Source of the DNA: Fibrobacter sp.
GTDB lineage: Bacteria; Fibrobacterota; Fibrobacteria; Fibrobacterales; Fibrobacteraceae
Direction of reading: 5' to 3'
Assembly: GCA_017520105.1 (NCBI GenBank)
Contig: JAFWRL010000115.1
Coordinates: 1-16,372, forward strand
DNA: 16,372 nt
This document shows positions 10,301 through 16,348 of this stretch, one piece after another. The notes under the pieces were generated by a model. That model was not told the DNA's origin, did not search any database, and was given only the letters and a program-made list of their open reading frames with translations. Numbering within the stretch: the first letter of the stretch is position 1; the number at the start of each line of letters is the position of its first letter. The translations under genes and the position numbers were made by a program.

Positions 10301-12160
10301 GGCATTGGTGAAATCCGTCGTGTTCACCTGTATCAATATATGGTTTTTCTGGGCCATGACCCGTATGCCGCTCTCATTTACGGTAGCGTTACTTATTCTA
10401 TCTACATCGAATTCCCTGCCCCATTTTGACCAGACAACTTTTATCTCCGTTTCTGGAGTATACCCCACGCCCTTATCTTTAGTTTTTACATGTACAACAT
10501 AATCAGGTCCGGCAAAGAATCCCATTGCCTTGGAAAAAGAGCTATTGTCTATTTCTTTTTCGCATACCTTATTCCAATCCCTTCCATCCCACTGATAGAC
10601 TAAGGCTCCTATCACGTCACTACCACGCTTATCATTAACGAGGAACCATCCCTGGTCGCCAAACTCGACATCGGAAACATCATTCACGCTGATTGTCTTG
10701 ACCTGTTTCCAGTTCCCGTTTATCCTGTGGAACACGACCACCAACGACTTTGTTCTTTTTCCGACTAAGTACGGTGTACCGTCCTCCAAGTAACCCTTAC
10801 CAAAAATTTTATCCGCATTAAGGGTTTCCATATGCCCCTGTCCAAGGGTCTCCTTTACATAGGTATATTCCACCCATCCGCATTCTTTCCCTTTCACGCT
10901 GAAAAGCGCCCCCAACGGGTACGCCACGTTGCTTGATTCGCCGACAGCCGTTTCCGATCCATCATAATACCCGTAATACTCGTAATCGCTCTCCTCGCCC
11001 TTCTTGTTGAAGAAGCGCACTGCCGACAGGAGTCTCTTGACAAAGCCTTCTTTCTTGCTCCCGTCCAGTCTGTACTGGTTCAATGCAGAATAGCAGAGTT
11101 CGACGGACCCAACCCTGCCATTCCTTCCCGAAATCACAATCTTGGCCAGGTATTTGCGGTTAACCTTCTCTATGGACATATCGACATCGGTATCGCCCAA
11201 AAATTCGTTCTTCTTTCCGTCATAATCGAGATACTCGCCAAAAAATGCGCCCTCGCCCTTATTCCCGTATTCAAAATCAAGGGCGTCCCCCATGGAAGAA
11301 ACGACCTTCGTCAGGTACGACTCCTTGGTGTATTCCATTGTATCGGAATTCCACGGGCCGTTGGTCTCGAAATTGCCGGAAAGGCCCTCCGTTATCTGCT
11401 CGTAGGTATATTCAAGATAGTTGCCCTCGACATCAGTCTCCCTGCTGACATTCCATACTGTAGGATACAGCCAAGGATTGCCGCTTATCGCCTTGCCTAT
11501 CAGGCCGTAGCCAAGTGTTGTTCCGTTGTCCTTGAACGGCCAGAACAAGTCATATTCCGTCGCATTCCGTTGCGGTTTCGTCAAAATCGTACTGTTTTGC
11601 TCATCAAGATCGCCATATTCGTGAACTACACCCTTCGTGTCCGTAATCTTCCACCCCTTGACATAGCTTATGTAGTCTCCCTTCCCGGTCACATCGGTAG
11701 AACCGACAACCTGTTCGACCTTCATGAACGGATTCCCTTCTACCCACCATCTGTCATTAGGATTAGAGGGATTTTCCTTGAAAATCTTGAACCTGCCGCC
11801 AGATGACAGCACTAGGTAATACTGATCGTCACCGATGAAGCTTGTTCCTCGGTTGTCGCTGACAACCTTCGCCCTTCCCAAAGTCCACCCGAGACCGACA
11901 AGGCCTACCGTCGTCTGGTCGTTCCTCGTATTCATCTCCTTGAATATGTTACCCGAATAACTCAGGTCGAAATTCACCGAGACATCACCAGCAGAGATGC
12001 TCGCAAGCGACTTGGTCAAAGCAACCGTTCCTGACAGGGGGTTTACGCCGCCTTCGGGTGACATGTACTTGTTGAAGGCGTTGGAACTGCCACCATTTTC
12101 AGCAAACAAGGCGGAAAACGCAACTAAAATAATACAAGCAAGAGATGATTTTCTAAACAA
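4382..12160 (-). CDS. Giant secreted SpvB/TcB-like protein with beta-propellers, Ser-rich linker and C-terminal DUF7305-like domain
   Basis: The product is about 2,592 residues from the TTG at 12160, chosen because AAGGA lies 7 bases upstream and the result is a compact signal peptide (FRK, hydrophobic core, LFA/EN cleavage after residue 20). A TTG at 12190 would add 10 residues but has no ribosome site. Regions, numbered from 12160: 30-255 SpvB/TcB-like (LSYSG, GLGWTLG at 89-95, then DVEGNYLEYTYE); 475-845 five scattered W-box motifs such as WDGRDW and WDGEKW, suggesting a beta-propeller; YD-like repeats near 1021 and 1361; 1230-1333 a jelly-roll-like segment (ISAWVQ to DVRVLP) as in carbohydrate-binding folds; about 1690-2040 a second propeller-like stretch; 2073-2140 cadherin-like beta-sandwich; 2256-2342 Ser-rich linker; 2356-2592 beta-rich C-terminal domain whose KAALYAPRATVQI motif recalls DUF7305. 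I see no RHS core. It is the first gene of a pair with the RHS gene. Domain names are my recognition from sequence; the SpvB and DUF7305 calls are tentative. Confidence 0.88.
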   Translation of the reverse strand: MFRKSSLACIILVAFSALFAENGGSSNAFNKYMSPEGGVNPLSGTVALTKSLASISAGDVSVNFDLSYSGNIFKEMNTRNDQTTVGLVGLGWTLGRAKVVSDNRGTSFIGDDQYYLVLSSGGRFKIFKENPSNPNDRWWVEGNPFMKVEQVVGSTDVTGKGDYISYVKGWKITDTKGVVHEYGDLDEQNSTILTKPQRNATEYDLFWPFKDNGTTLGYGLIGKAISGNPWLYPTVWNVSRETDVEGNYLEYTYEQITEGLSGNFETNGPWNSDTMEYTKESYLTKVVSSMGDALDFEYGNKGEGAFFGEYLDYDGKKNEFLGDTDVDMSIEKVNRKYLAKIVISGRNGRVGSVELCYSALNQYRLDGSKKEGFVKRLLSAVRFFNKKGEESDYEYYGYYDGSETAVGESSNVAYPLGALFSVKGKECGWVEYTYVKETLGQGHMETLNADKIFGKGYLEDGTPYLVGKRTKSLVVVFHRINGNWKQVKTISVNDVSDVEFGDQGWFLVNDKRGSDVIGALVYQWDGRDWNKVCEKEIDNSSFSKAMGFFAGPDYVVHVKTKDKGVGYTPETEIKVVWSKWGREFDVDRISNATVNESGIRVMAQKNHILIQVNTTDFTNAVKLYVYTFDSKGTVQETYGNKDQDNGNMYFLGDGYFVGVEEPSAYFGGDSRFRAWHWTGSGWVREYKDVFDNDGAYTAMDLQAHGQDYYTVRHHSKRYLTNYYWDTEKWSTEAGEKQRHFQVQDDPWFSAAWKWAGFSGSDFFVAGQSRLKCKWWGCDVKKYVYLHLYYMKDAENKKWTYDYIGSKGEKMNQKDVITGTDWFIEKNQVYTAWIWDGEKWIEESVRGKANADAYSLGDDAFAVPAGNQTNVYYKVGNSFSGSYDSYHVEKKTIYEPVVDKTIEYTYSFTTNQNQIAYDEANNTPLFKEMSVTLPFGQGLKHSTLCDGEYTKNGKTEYNVGLGSSCIETQRGRSNTDDKKGTALLSRKQTFYERHRESGWPASVYQDRVTKEVSFNGSTKETTTYGYSSKNGQVVSTKKKNGTKTTEEVVKYVSDLSSPLSDYDVKLGNTNRIEAVAGGYSCIGECSTGRIVTAYANGWNTVGNIFRSVSTWSMAPKKRMSKSDVEGGISHIVKNGAATSYANWKRTSYNSVYNGDDVIETEEGPKKIKMASFKNPLTRRVYGTAAGCGVDEGLMLSGEYCGPVNGVTWSGCVPTGDLDGITGYAVDGNVGNQYGRFSTKLLKLSPSGALSATIQKPQQKEYRISAWVQTKDNDSVKVRVSLGSNVLEKNVKTNQGWQLVEFETSKLQTTASVQFTMTTTAPSGIRVQDVRVLPYDATSSALFWDDMWDKVITTVNDRGVGSYVVYDDMGRETKSYSETDEGSVYLASRKTFVDGSCVITATGEDHLDFVKVNGKVYSNPSSKKSFALDAIDIDVELGLDTASKPEVRYALVKGGESDWKNKKIQEWIPAACGGLCPISFKFTDNPEWTLFVDVAPFNTADDSKGDYAFQFGTKKKDWVVYGQIGGFADGEIPQFMNPYDSVNVVYRNDGNDSIYRSNFSQGSWTNTAQAIVAARSVAYSFAHGKNNGNNIYSLSLIPKVNDADDATTTLAYPRTYGSDDGINYTYRDLNDDSFSADELKVAMSGNTSALLYRADVRSKVVPVTLRDSTDPTRTYQKTMPRRVADDMLYSKIWNIQSSQWKNLGAVPLYDKDTLSVSFSGNDTILKVVHGNFVSYLDGVVSDFRNKAFDMVSGPGGKLYVAYIGGVKNFEVNTPVTEAGVDYNVRLSPNYIVVKRLYDASETSYDRAVWAGPSKISGQPRYEGDIISWDGTNLHAIDEPEAVKLAYDGQSLFMAVVYKTHPDERFDDDEDAGDQNAVANADIDYGELALTVFKATEQQNVNADGVTYSSYLRWIPVKDNSITVAKKGNTLADERNRVLYMQPDDLFDLVVRGDTPYLLFGNKSNGNRISVIMHDGNRWLSIGNPAFAYPVQSGKSADLAVAVKNNKAHPYVVFEQGLEAGYATRKDKLVTMRYNANDKVDLSISALDLGADSLNESCAFRQYILNYALNVGYESTLSVKPTLRTPSDVDHIEIYVNDNFVLSRNPASTAASSISLGERLNRVELRVVGKDGSELSYYLNTYRKPRPNPGLWGNGNSLVSNGYMVGDTVRLDVTPLIPETGDLTRPSGTDTAKVHIHVTGGWEIHVVDSLSGKDTVYHGGDTIPFVGPIPKDVFVVSPDSDTVVVDFFVRPDTMSLFGSSSSVNPGSSSSRGWNYSRSDDNDDDIYQMAFSSSSDAGSSSSSVDIWNLSSSSCDGEGCWTMSSSSCGGEGCLPGSSSSVISSSSSNGMAYHDSLSTNVPDVVKDVAYAKFLTAGNMRIGNQVSVTGTLAAGNRVEVGVETEAYQEIVSGGDVMLANRARVGTVRLGGNLQVQAGAVHGDVVNESGLAVPAMPLIPFTTGTSDIIVERMLNRNVSPGTYRNFIVRERSKVHFAAGDYYFDSFWIDPYVELEFEQGTRVWIANGFNIANFCRVTHSGGKGDLFIYVGSSNYVSIGNNVQMKAALYAPRATVQIFDHTVFEGFAWSANFNVEPFSTLK
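5135..5395 (-). repeat. Serine-codon linker repeat inside the giant gene
   Basis: This stretch encodes residues about 2256-2342 (numbered from 12160), with seven runs of four or more serines separated by short Asp/Asn/Gly/Trp-containing spacers. Such poly-Ser linkers are common between modules of secreted Fibrobacter proteins. It joins the beta-rich body to the C-terminal domain. Confidence 0.85.
5168..5245 (-). repeat. Two tandem 39-bp units encoding Cys-pair repeats
   Basis: Two adjacent 13-codon units encode SSSSCDGEGCWTM and SSSSCGGEGCLPG. Eight of the first nine residues and both cysteines are kept, and the last three differ. Each unit carries a C-x-G-E-G-C motif (Cys 2310/2315 and 2323/2328, numbered from 12160). 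The even spacing points to a recent tandem duplication inside the linker. Confidence 0.8.
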
Positions 12161-12167
12161 AATTGCA

Positions 12168-12172
12168 TCCTT
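12168..12172 (-). promoter_or_regulatory. Ribosome binding site that selects the TTG start at 12160
   Basis: AAGGA on the minus strand lies 7 bases before TTG 12160-12158. No in-frame ATG occurs before the signal peptide, and the only other upstream candidate (TTG at 12190) has no purine-rich site in front of it. Confidence 0.65.
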
Positions 12173-12224
12173 TTTAAATTTAATTTGCAATAATTTAATA
12201 AAACAAACAAATTATTACAATAAA

Positions 12225-12255
12225 ATTTTATTTACTTTTCGTTCAATTTAAACAA
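12225..12255 (-). promoter_or_regulatory. Candidate promoter of the giant gene/RHS operon
   Basis: On the minus strand TTGTTT (12255-12250) is followed after 19 bases by TAAAAT (12230-12225, five of six matches to TATAAT). This would give an AT-rich leader of roughly 60 bases. The spacer is long and the surroundings are very AT-rich, so this is a weak call. Confidence 0.22.
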
Positions 12256-12584
12256 GGCAGCATCTGCGTGATCGGTGCTTCGCATATAAAAAAGATGGAA
12301 AATCAAAAAATGCAGAATCTTGCAAAATGAAAGCGTTTATACGCATTCATGAAAATTTGTATTTATAAAAGTATCAACAACTTAACGAATTTCCATTACA
12401 AATTATCACAAAACCCAATCCACATCAAAAAAAATCTTTTTGCTAAATGAATTTCTTCAAAAAAAATGTTCCGAGTGAACCAAGCTCGCGTTCTCGCCAT
12501 GTTCCGTAAAATTTCATTTACAAGCAATTTTGCCGCCGATTCAGCATACGCGCGAGCGTGACAGCCCTTCTTTGTTCATTCATT

Positions 12585-12614
12585 TTTACAGAAGGAGTTT
12601 TGTATAATTATTAT
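12585..12614 (+). promoter_or_regulatory. Candidate promoter of the FISUMP lipoprotein gene
   Basis: TTTACA (12585-12590) and TATTAT (12609-12614) are 18 bases apart. A perfect TATAAT also lies at 12603-12608, but only 12 bases from TTTACA. Transcription would start some 20 bases before the ATG. The exact boxes are uncertain. Confidence 0.4.
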
Positions 12615-12626
12615 ATTTATAAAGTT

Positions 12627-12632
12627 AAGGAG
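12627..12632 (+). promoter_or_regulatory. Ribosome binding site of the FISUMP lipoprotein gene
   Basis: AAGGAG lies 8 bases before the ATG at 12641, an ideal spacing that fixes the start. Confidence 0.8.
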
Positions 12633-12640
12633 CATCAAAC

Positions 12641-13510
12641 ATGAAAAAAGAGATTTTTGCTTACTGCATCGCCGCGGCATGCCTTTTGTCCGCCTGCGGG
12701 GATGACTCTTCCACAGGCCCAGGCAACAACACCGGAGATTCGAAGGTTTCCAGTTCCTCGACTGCAAGCATACCGGTATCATCCGCTAAAGTGAGTAGCG
12801 ATTCAAAAGAAGTTTCCAGCAGTTCCACTGCACAAAGTAGTTCCGCTGTAACAAGCAGTTCCAGCAAAGAAGTTGCATCCAGTAGCAGCGCCGCCAAAAA
12901 AGGTTACCCGGCAAACTACAATCCAGAAACGGGTATCTTGACAGATGAGCGCGACGGAGAGGTTTACAAGACAGCAAAGATCGGCGACCAGATTTGGATG
13001 GGACAGAACTTACGTTTTCTACCTAGAGACTTTGTCGATGGGTGCGACCTCAGATGGATTGACGAAAGAGAAAAACCTGATTCACTGGATACTTACGGAA
13101 GGACATATTCGTGGACTGAAGCAACAAGAATTTCCTGCAATTATTTAACAAAAAAAATTTCATTCGGCGATGAAAACTACCCCCTACCATTTAAAGGAAT
13201 TTGCCCCAAAGGATGGCATATTCCAAGCTTAGACGAATGGAAAATAATGATTGAATCAACAAACCAACATTTATATAAGTTACTTTCTACAGATTGGGTA
13301 AAGCCAGGCTATTCAGGAACAGATGAATACGGTTTTAACGTACTCAAGCCAGCAAATGGAACTCATGTCGAATTCATCATGCTCGATAATACAGGAGCAA
13401 AAAGTCAAACCATGGTTTTCAACGACATCGGAGGTTCAACAATTCAATTGGAAACTATTCGTAGCGAAAAAACAGCAGAAGGCATTTATCTCCGTTGCCT
13501 AATGGACTAA
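12641..13510 (+). CDS. Lipoprotein with FISUMP domain (Fibrobacter succinogenes major paralogous domain)
   Basis: The 289-residue product begins with a lipoprotein signal whose lipobox LSAC places the lipidated cysteine at 19, followed by GDD. Residues about 34-86 are a Ser-rich linker with a duplicated SKEV(S/A)SSS unit at 55-62 and 75-82. The FISUMP domain occupies about 100-289: VYKTAKIGDQIWMGQNLRF (109-127), YGRTYSWTEA (152-161), GICPKGWHIPSLDEW (186-200), GTDEYGF (226-232) and a final YLRCL. Four cysteines (135, 166, 188, 286) remain in the domain, a number that would allow two disulfides. The usual FWSSTE-type motif before the C-terminal strand is not visible, and this part is shorter and more AT-rich than the start of the gene. 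The family is abundant in Fibrobacter and its function is unknown. The protein should be anchored in the cell envelope. It is transcribed alone, divergent from the RHS operon, and ends at a strong terminator. Confidence 0.92.
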   Translation: MKKEIFAYCIAAACLLSACGDDSSTGPGNNTGDSKVSSSSTASIPVSSAKVSSDSKEVSSSSTAQSSSAVTSSSSKEVASSSSAAKKGYPANYNPETGILTDERDGEVYKTAKIGDQIWMGQNLRFLPRDFVDGCDLRWIDEREKPDSLDTYGRTYSWTEATRISCNYLTKKISFGDENYPLPFKGICPKGWHIPSLDEWKIMIESTNQHLYKLLSTDWVKPGYSGTDEYGFNVLKPANGTHVEFIMLDNTGAKSQTMVFNDIGGSTIQLETIRSEKTAEGIYLRCLMD

Positions 13511-13537
13511 TTTCGAACTTCTAGACAACGTTTATAT

Positions 13538-13568
13538 AAAAAAGAGACCCGAATGGTCTCTTTTTTTT
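13538..13568. terminator. Bidirectional rho-independent terminator
   Basis: The perfect 6-bp stem GAGACC/GGTCTC (13544-13549 and 13555-13560) has a 5-base loop. It is flanked by six As on the left and eight Ts on the right, so it works in both directions. It ends the FISUMP gene (stop at 13510) and the convergent amidohydrolase gene (stop at 13571). Confidence 0.9.
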
Positions 13569-13570
13569 GC

Positions 13571-14833
13571 TTACGGATTTTTATTCGCTAGCCGTTCCGC
13601 GCATTCACGGGCATCGCGGAGAATTTCCTCTTCCCCATCGACGTGTCGGCCACGCATTACGAACTTGCCGTTGCACATCACGGAATCAATAGCATTTGAA
13701 TTTGCGGAATAGACCCAGTTGCTATAGATGTTATAGCACGGCACCATACGCTCATTGTTCAAGTCTATGAGCAAGCAGTCCGCGAGGCTGCCTTCGGCAA
13801 TGCGACCCGCATTGATTCCAAAGAACTGCGCCACATTGCACGTCGCCATCTTGAGGGCATCTTCTGCCGGAAGCGTTTCTGCGGTTCCCAAGTATTTCGC
13901 CAAAAGCGCAATGGCTTTCATTTCTTCTTGCATGTCGAGGTTGTTGTTCGACGAATCGCCATCTGTCCCAAGTCCAAGTTTCAAGCCGTTCTTGAGCATT
14001 TCGGCCACTTGCGGGATACCACTATTGAGTTTCATGTTGGAGCACGGATTCAAAATGGCAGTAGCGCCCGATTCTGCAAAAATTTTGCGGTCAGATGGCG
14101 TGAAATGAGTGCAGTGTGCCGCCGAGAAATTTTCGTCTAGCCCGCCCAAGCGTTGCCAAAACTCCACCGGAGTGCAATTGTACTTTTCTTCGCATTCCTT
14201 GATTTCAGTCAGCGTTTCGGACAAATGAGTATGAATCTTGTAATGTTCGGCATGAGCGATTTCAATGAGTTCCGCAGTTTTCGCCTCGCCCACCGTGTAA
14301 ATGGCATGCGGCATCACCACAAGTTGCACTCGTTCTGATTCACCCGTGTGATTCTTCAAGAACTCGATATTTGCCGCCCACGCTTCTGCTGACATCAGCG
14401 ATTCAGCAAACGTAACGCCAATCGCCGCACGGATTCCCATTTCTTCGACAACGCGCATTGTTTGCTCGCGATGCCAGTACATGTCTGCAAAAAAGACCGT
14501 CCCCGACTTAATCATTTCGAGAACAGCCAAGCGGCTCCCGACGCGGATGTCGGCATCCGTCAATTTCGCTTCGGTTGGCCAAATGTATTCGCGGAGCCAT
14601 TTGCCAAGTTCCATGTCGTCAGCAAAGCCGCGCAACAGGCTCATCGCCGCATGCGTATGGCCATTGTAAAACGCGGGCATAATTGCGAAATGCGAACAAT
14701 CGACAATCTCTGCGCCTTCGTAATCGGCGGGTTCCAGCGGACGCGTAACCTTTTCAAAAAGATTACCGACAATCAAGATATCGCGCTTCGCGCCATCGAA
14801 GAAAACGGATTTTAGAATAGTCTTTTTTTGCAT
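13571..14833 (-). CDS. mtaD: Amidohydrolase, MTA/SAH deaminase type
   Basis: The 420-residue product from the ATG at 14833 matches the usual length for 5-methylthioadenosine/S-adenosylhomocysteine deaminases, which convert these adenosine by-products to inosine derivatives in the cytosol. Visible motifs (numbered from 14833) are: HTH metal pair at His59/His61; PHAIYT with His176; HTHLSET with metal His203 and catalytic Glu206; AHCTHF with His240; NPCSNMKLNSGI (262-273); and GLGTDGDSSNNNLDM with metal Asp291. All metal and catalytic residues expected for this class are present. A TTG at 14866 would add 11 residues (N-terminal SFRLLCRIFA) that do not look like the family, and its only purine-rich site is too far away, so the ATG is preferred, though its own site is weak (CGGA). 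The gene follows the Mur ligase by 38 bases and is probably co-transcribed. Related amidohydrolases act on other purine derivatives or guanine, so the substrate is not certain. Confidence 0.88.
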   Translation of the reverse strand: MQKKTILKSVFFDGAKRDILIVGNLFEKVTRPLEPADYEGAEIVDCSHFAIMPAFYNGHTHAAMSLLRGFADDMELGKWLREYIWPTEAKLTDADIRVGSRLAVLEMIKSGTVFFADMYWHREQTMRVVEEMGIRAAIGVTFAESLMSAEAWAANIEFLKNHTGESERVQLVVMPHAIYTVGEAKTAELIEIAHAEHYKIHTHLSETLTEIKECEEKYNCTPVEFWQRLGGLDENFSAAHCTHFTPSDRKIFAESGATAILNPCSNMKLNSGIPQVAEMLKNGLKLGLGTDGDSSNNNLDMQEEMKAIALLAKYLGTAETLPAEDALKMATCNVAQFFGINAGRIAEGSLADCLLIDLNNERMVPCYNIYSNWVYSANSNAIDSVMCNGKFVMRGRHVDGEEEILRDARECAERLANKNP

Positions 14834-14871
14834 AGCGAATATCCGACACAATAACCGGAACGACAATCTAG

Positions 14872-16299
14872 TTAACGTTCCTCTAGCAGTTTCTTCACGG
14901 AAAATGCGAATTCCTGCAAGCTAGGATCCCTTGCACCCATCAAAAGTATAGTGTCGCCGGGTTCAGCGTACTCAAGCATTTTCTTCGCGCACTCGTTGCG
15001 GTCGGCAATATAAATCGCTTCGCAACCCTTGAGAATCAAGTCATCCGCGAGGTCGCCCGCGCTAATATCACGCGTGACCGTCCCGCCAGCATAATAGATT
15101 TCACTGAAGAACATCACGTCGTTCTTGCGGTCAAAATCCATGTCCATCGGGCGGAGCGTCTTGGCGATAAAATCGACCAGGTCCTTGCGCAAGAATCGCG
15201 TGGGGCCAAAGCCATGCGGCTGGAACCAGGCAATCACGCGGCCGACCGTAAAGTCCTGGGCGCTCTTGATGCTCGCGGCAATTTTCGCCGGATTGTGTGC
15301 AAAGTCATCGACAAGCGTCACGCCGTTAAACGTTCCGAGAATCTGGTGACGGCGGAACACTCCCGGGAATGACGAAAGTGCATCGGCACACGTGTGGAGC
15401 GAAACTCCCGCACGGAGCGCTGCAGCAGTTGCGGCCAAAGCATTTTCCATATTGTGCTTGCCCGGCATCGGGATTTCGAACTTCACAAGTTCGTTGCCAT
15501 GGCGAACGCGGAACTGGATATGCGTCCCGACCGCCTTGAAATCAATGCCTTGAACACTCACATAACTTTCATAACCAAAGTCAAATTCACGACCAGCGCT
15601 GAACTTCTTTGCCAGCGGATGAGCGTCGTTTACAATCAGAATGTGGCCTGCACTCAAGACGTTCTGACTGAACTTCAAGAAAATTTGTTCGAGTTCCGCA
15701 ATTTCCTTGTGGTCTTTATCGATGTTCAGAATAACACCGATTTCCGGTTCATAACGAACAAGCGTTCCATCGCTTTCATCAACTTCGGCAACGAGCCATT
15801 CACCCTTGCCACTCACAGCATTGCCAATCTTGCCCTGAGCCTGCAAGTTTACAAGACCTGCACCCGTCATCACGGACGGCTGGAGTCCAGCGTATTCCAA
15901 GATGTGGTAAATCATCGCGGTCACGGTCGATTTTCCGCTCGTGCCCGAGACAGCAATCGTGCGGGCTTCTTTCGAAATTTTCGCGAGCATTTCGCTGCGG
16001 TGCATCACCGGGACGCCAAGTTCCTTTGCACGCTTCAAATCCGGATTCGTATCTTCAATCGCGGTGCTCACCACGACTGCGGTAAGCCCTTCGACAACGC
16101 CGGAACCATCCTGCGCAAAGCACTTGATTCCGCAATCTTCGAGCTGGCTCATGACAAGCGGCTTCTCGGCTTTCCCGTTCAGGAACTCGCCGAACTGGCG
16201 GTCGCTACCGCTCACAGCAACGCCCTTGCCCACCAAATACTGCGCGATGGCACTCATGCCCACGCCAGCAACACCGATAAAGAAGTATGAATTAGTCAT
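14872..16299 (-). CDS. Mur ligase family protein, MurC-like (UDP-N-acetylmuramate--L-alanine ligase type)
   Basis: The 475-residue product aligns throughout with MurC, the cytosolic ATP-dependent ligase that adds L-Ala to UDP-MurNAc. In order: Rossmann N-domain (FFIGVAGVGMSAIA, 6-19; SGSD 30-33; VVVSTAI 75-81); ATP P-loop GTSGKST (119-125); AEVDESDG (171-178); NIDKDHKE (192-199); PGKHNMENALAA (279-290); FRRHQILG (315-322); C-domain DDFAHNP (331-337); FQPHGFGPTR (359-368); and LLMGARDP (452-459). Several signatures depart from textbook MurC: GTHGKTT is GTSGKST, DDYxHHP is DDFAHNP, and QPHRxTRT is QPHGFGPT. It may therefore be a divergent MurC or a paralogue with another substrate, so no gene symbol is given. 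The ATG is fixed by an in-frame TGA two codons upstream. No ribosome site is visible; instead a 7-bp repeat tract spans the start. It precedes the amidohydrolase gene. Confidence 0.87.
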   Translation of the reverse strand: MTNSYFFIGVAGVGMSAIAQYLVGKGVAVSGSDRQFGEFLNGKAEKPLVMSQLEDCGIKCFAQDGSGVVEGLTAVVVSTAIEDTNPDLKRAKELGVPVMHRSEMLAKISKEARTIAVSGTSGKSTVTAMIYHILEYAGLQPSVMTGAGLVNLQAQGKIGNAVSGKGEWLVAEVDESDGTLVRYEPEIGVILNIDKDHKEIAELEQIFLKFSQNVLSAGHILIVNDAHPLAKKFSAGREFDFGYESYVSVQGIDFKAVGTHIQFRVRHGNELVKFEIPMPGKHNMENALAATAAALRAGVSLHTCADALSSFPGVFRRHQILGTFNGVTLVDDFAHNPAKIAASIKSAQDFTVGRVIAWFQPHGFGPTRFLRKDLVDFIAKTLRPMDMDFDRKNDVMFFSEIYYAGGTVTRDISAGDLADDLILKGCEAIYIADRNECAKKMLEYAEPGDTILLMGARDPSLQEFAFSVKKLLEER

Positions 16300-16330
16300 T
16301 GGTCACTAGTCTTTAGTCAATAGTTATTAG
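16289..16330 (-). repeat. Degenerate 7-bp tandem repeat over the Mur ligase start codon
   Basis: Read on the minus strand, 42 bases fall into six consecutive heptamers of consensus CTANTGA, for example CTATTGA, CTAAAGA and CTAGTGA. The last two units contain the ATG and the first codons (positions 16299 down to 16289). The tract occupies the place where a ribosome site would be. Confidence 0.7.
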
Positions 16331-16348
16331 CAATTCGAGACTTTACTG

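Larger units (their letters stand above)
12161..12640. other. AT-rich divergent intergenic region
   Basis: These 480 bases separate two divergent genes for exported proteins. I see no gene, tRNA or CRISPR repeat. The stretch from about 12180 to 12480 is strongly A+T-rich, with a GC-richer island at 12255-12285 and another at about 12480-12570. It must hold the promoters of both genes. Confidence 0.7.

Noticed and set aside
1..12160. Calling the pair a proven Tc insecticidal toxin
   Set aside because: No TcA-like gene is visible, both proteins are Sec-exported, and the effector tail is outside the window.
12484..12557. Inverted repeat GCTCGCG / CGCGAGC separated by 60 bases upstream of the FISUMP gene
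   Set aside because: Arms of 7 bases with a long loop are expected by chance often enough, and no known operator matches.
15394..16290. 298-residue plus-strand reading frame
   Set aside because: It lies antisense to the clearly recognisable Mur ligase and is a shadow.
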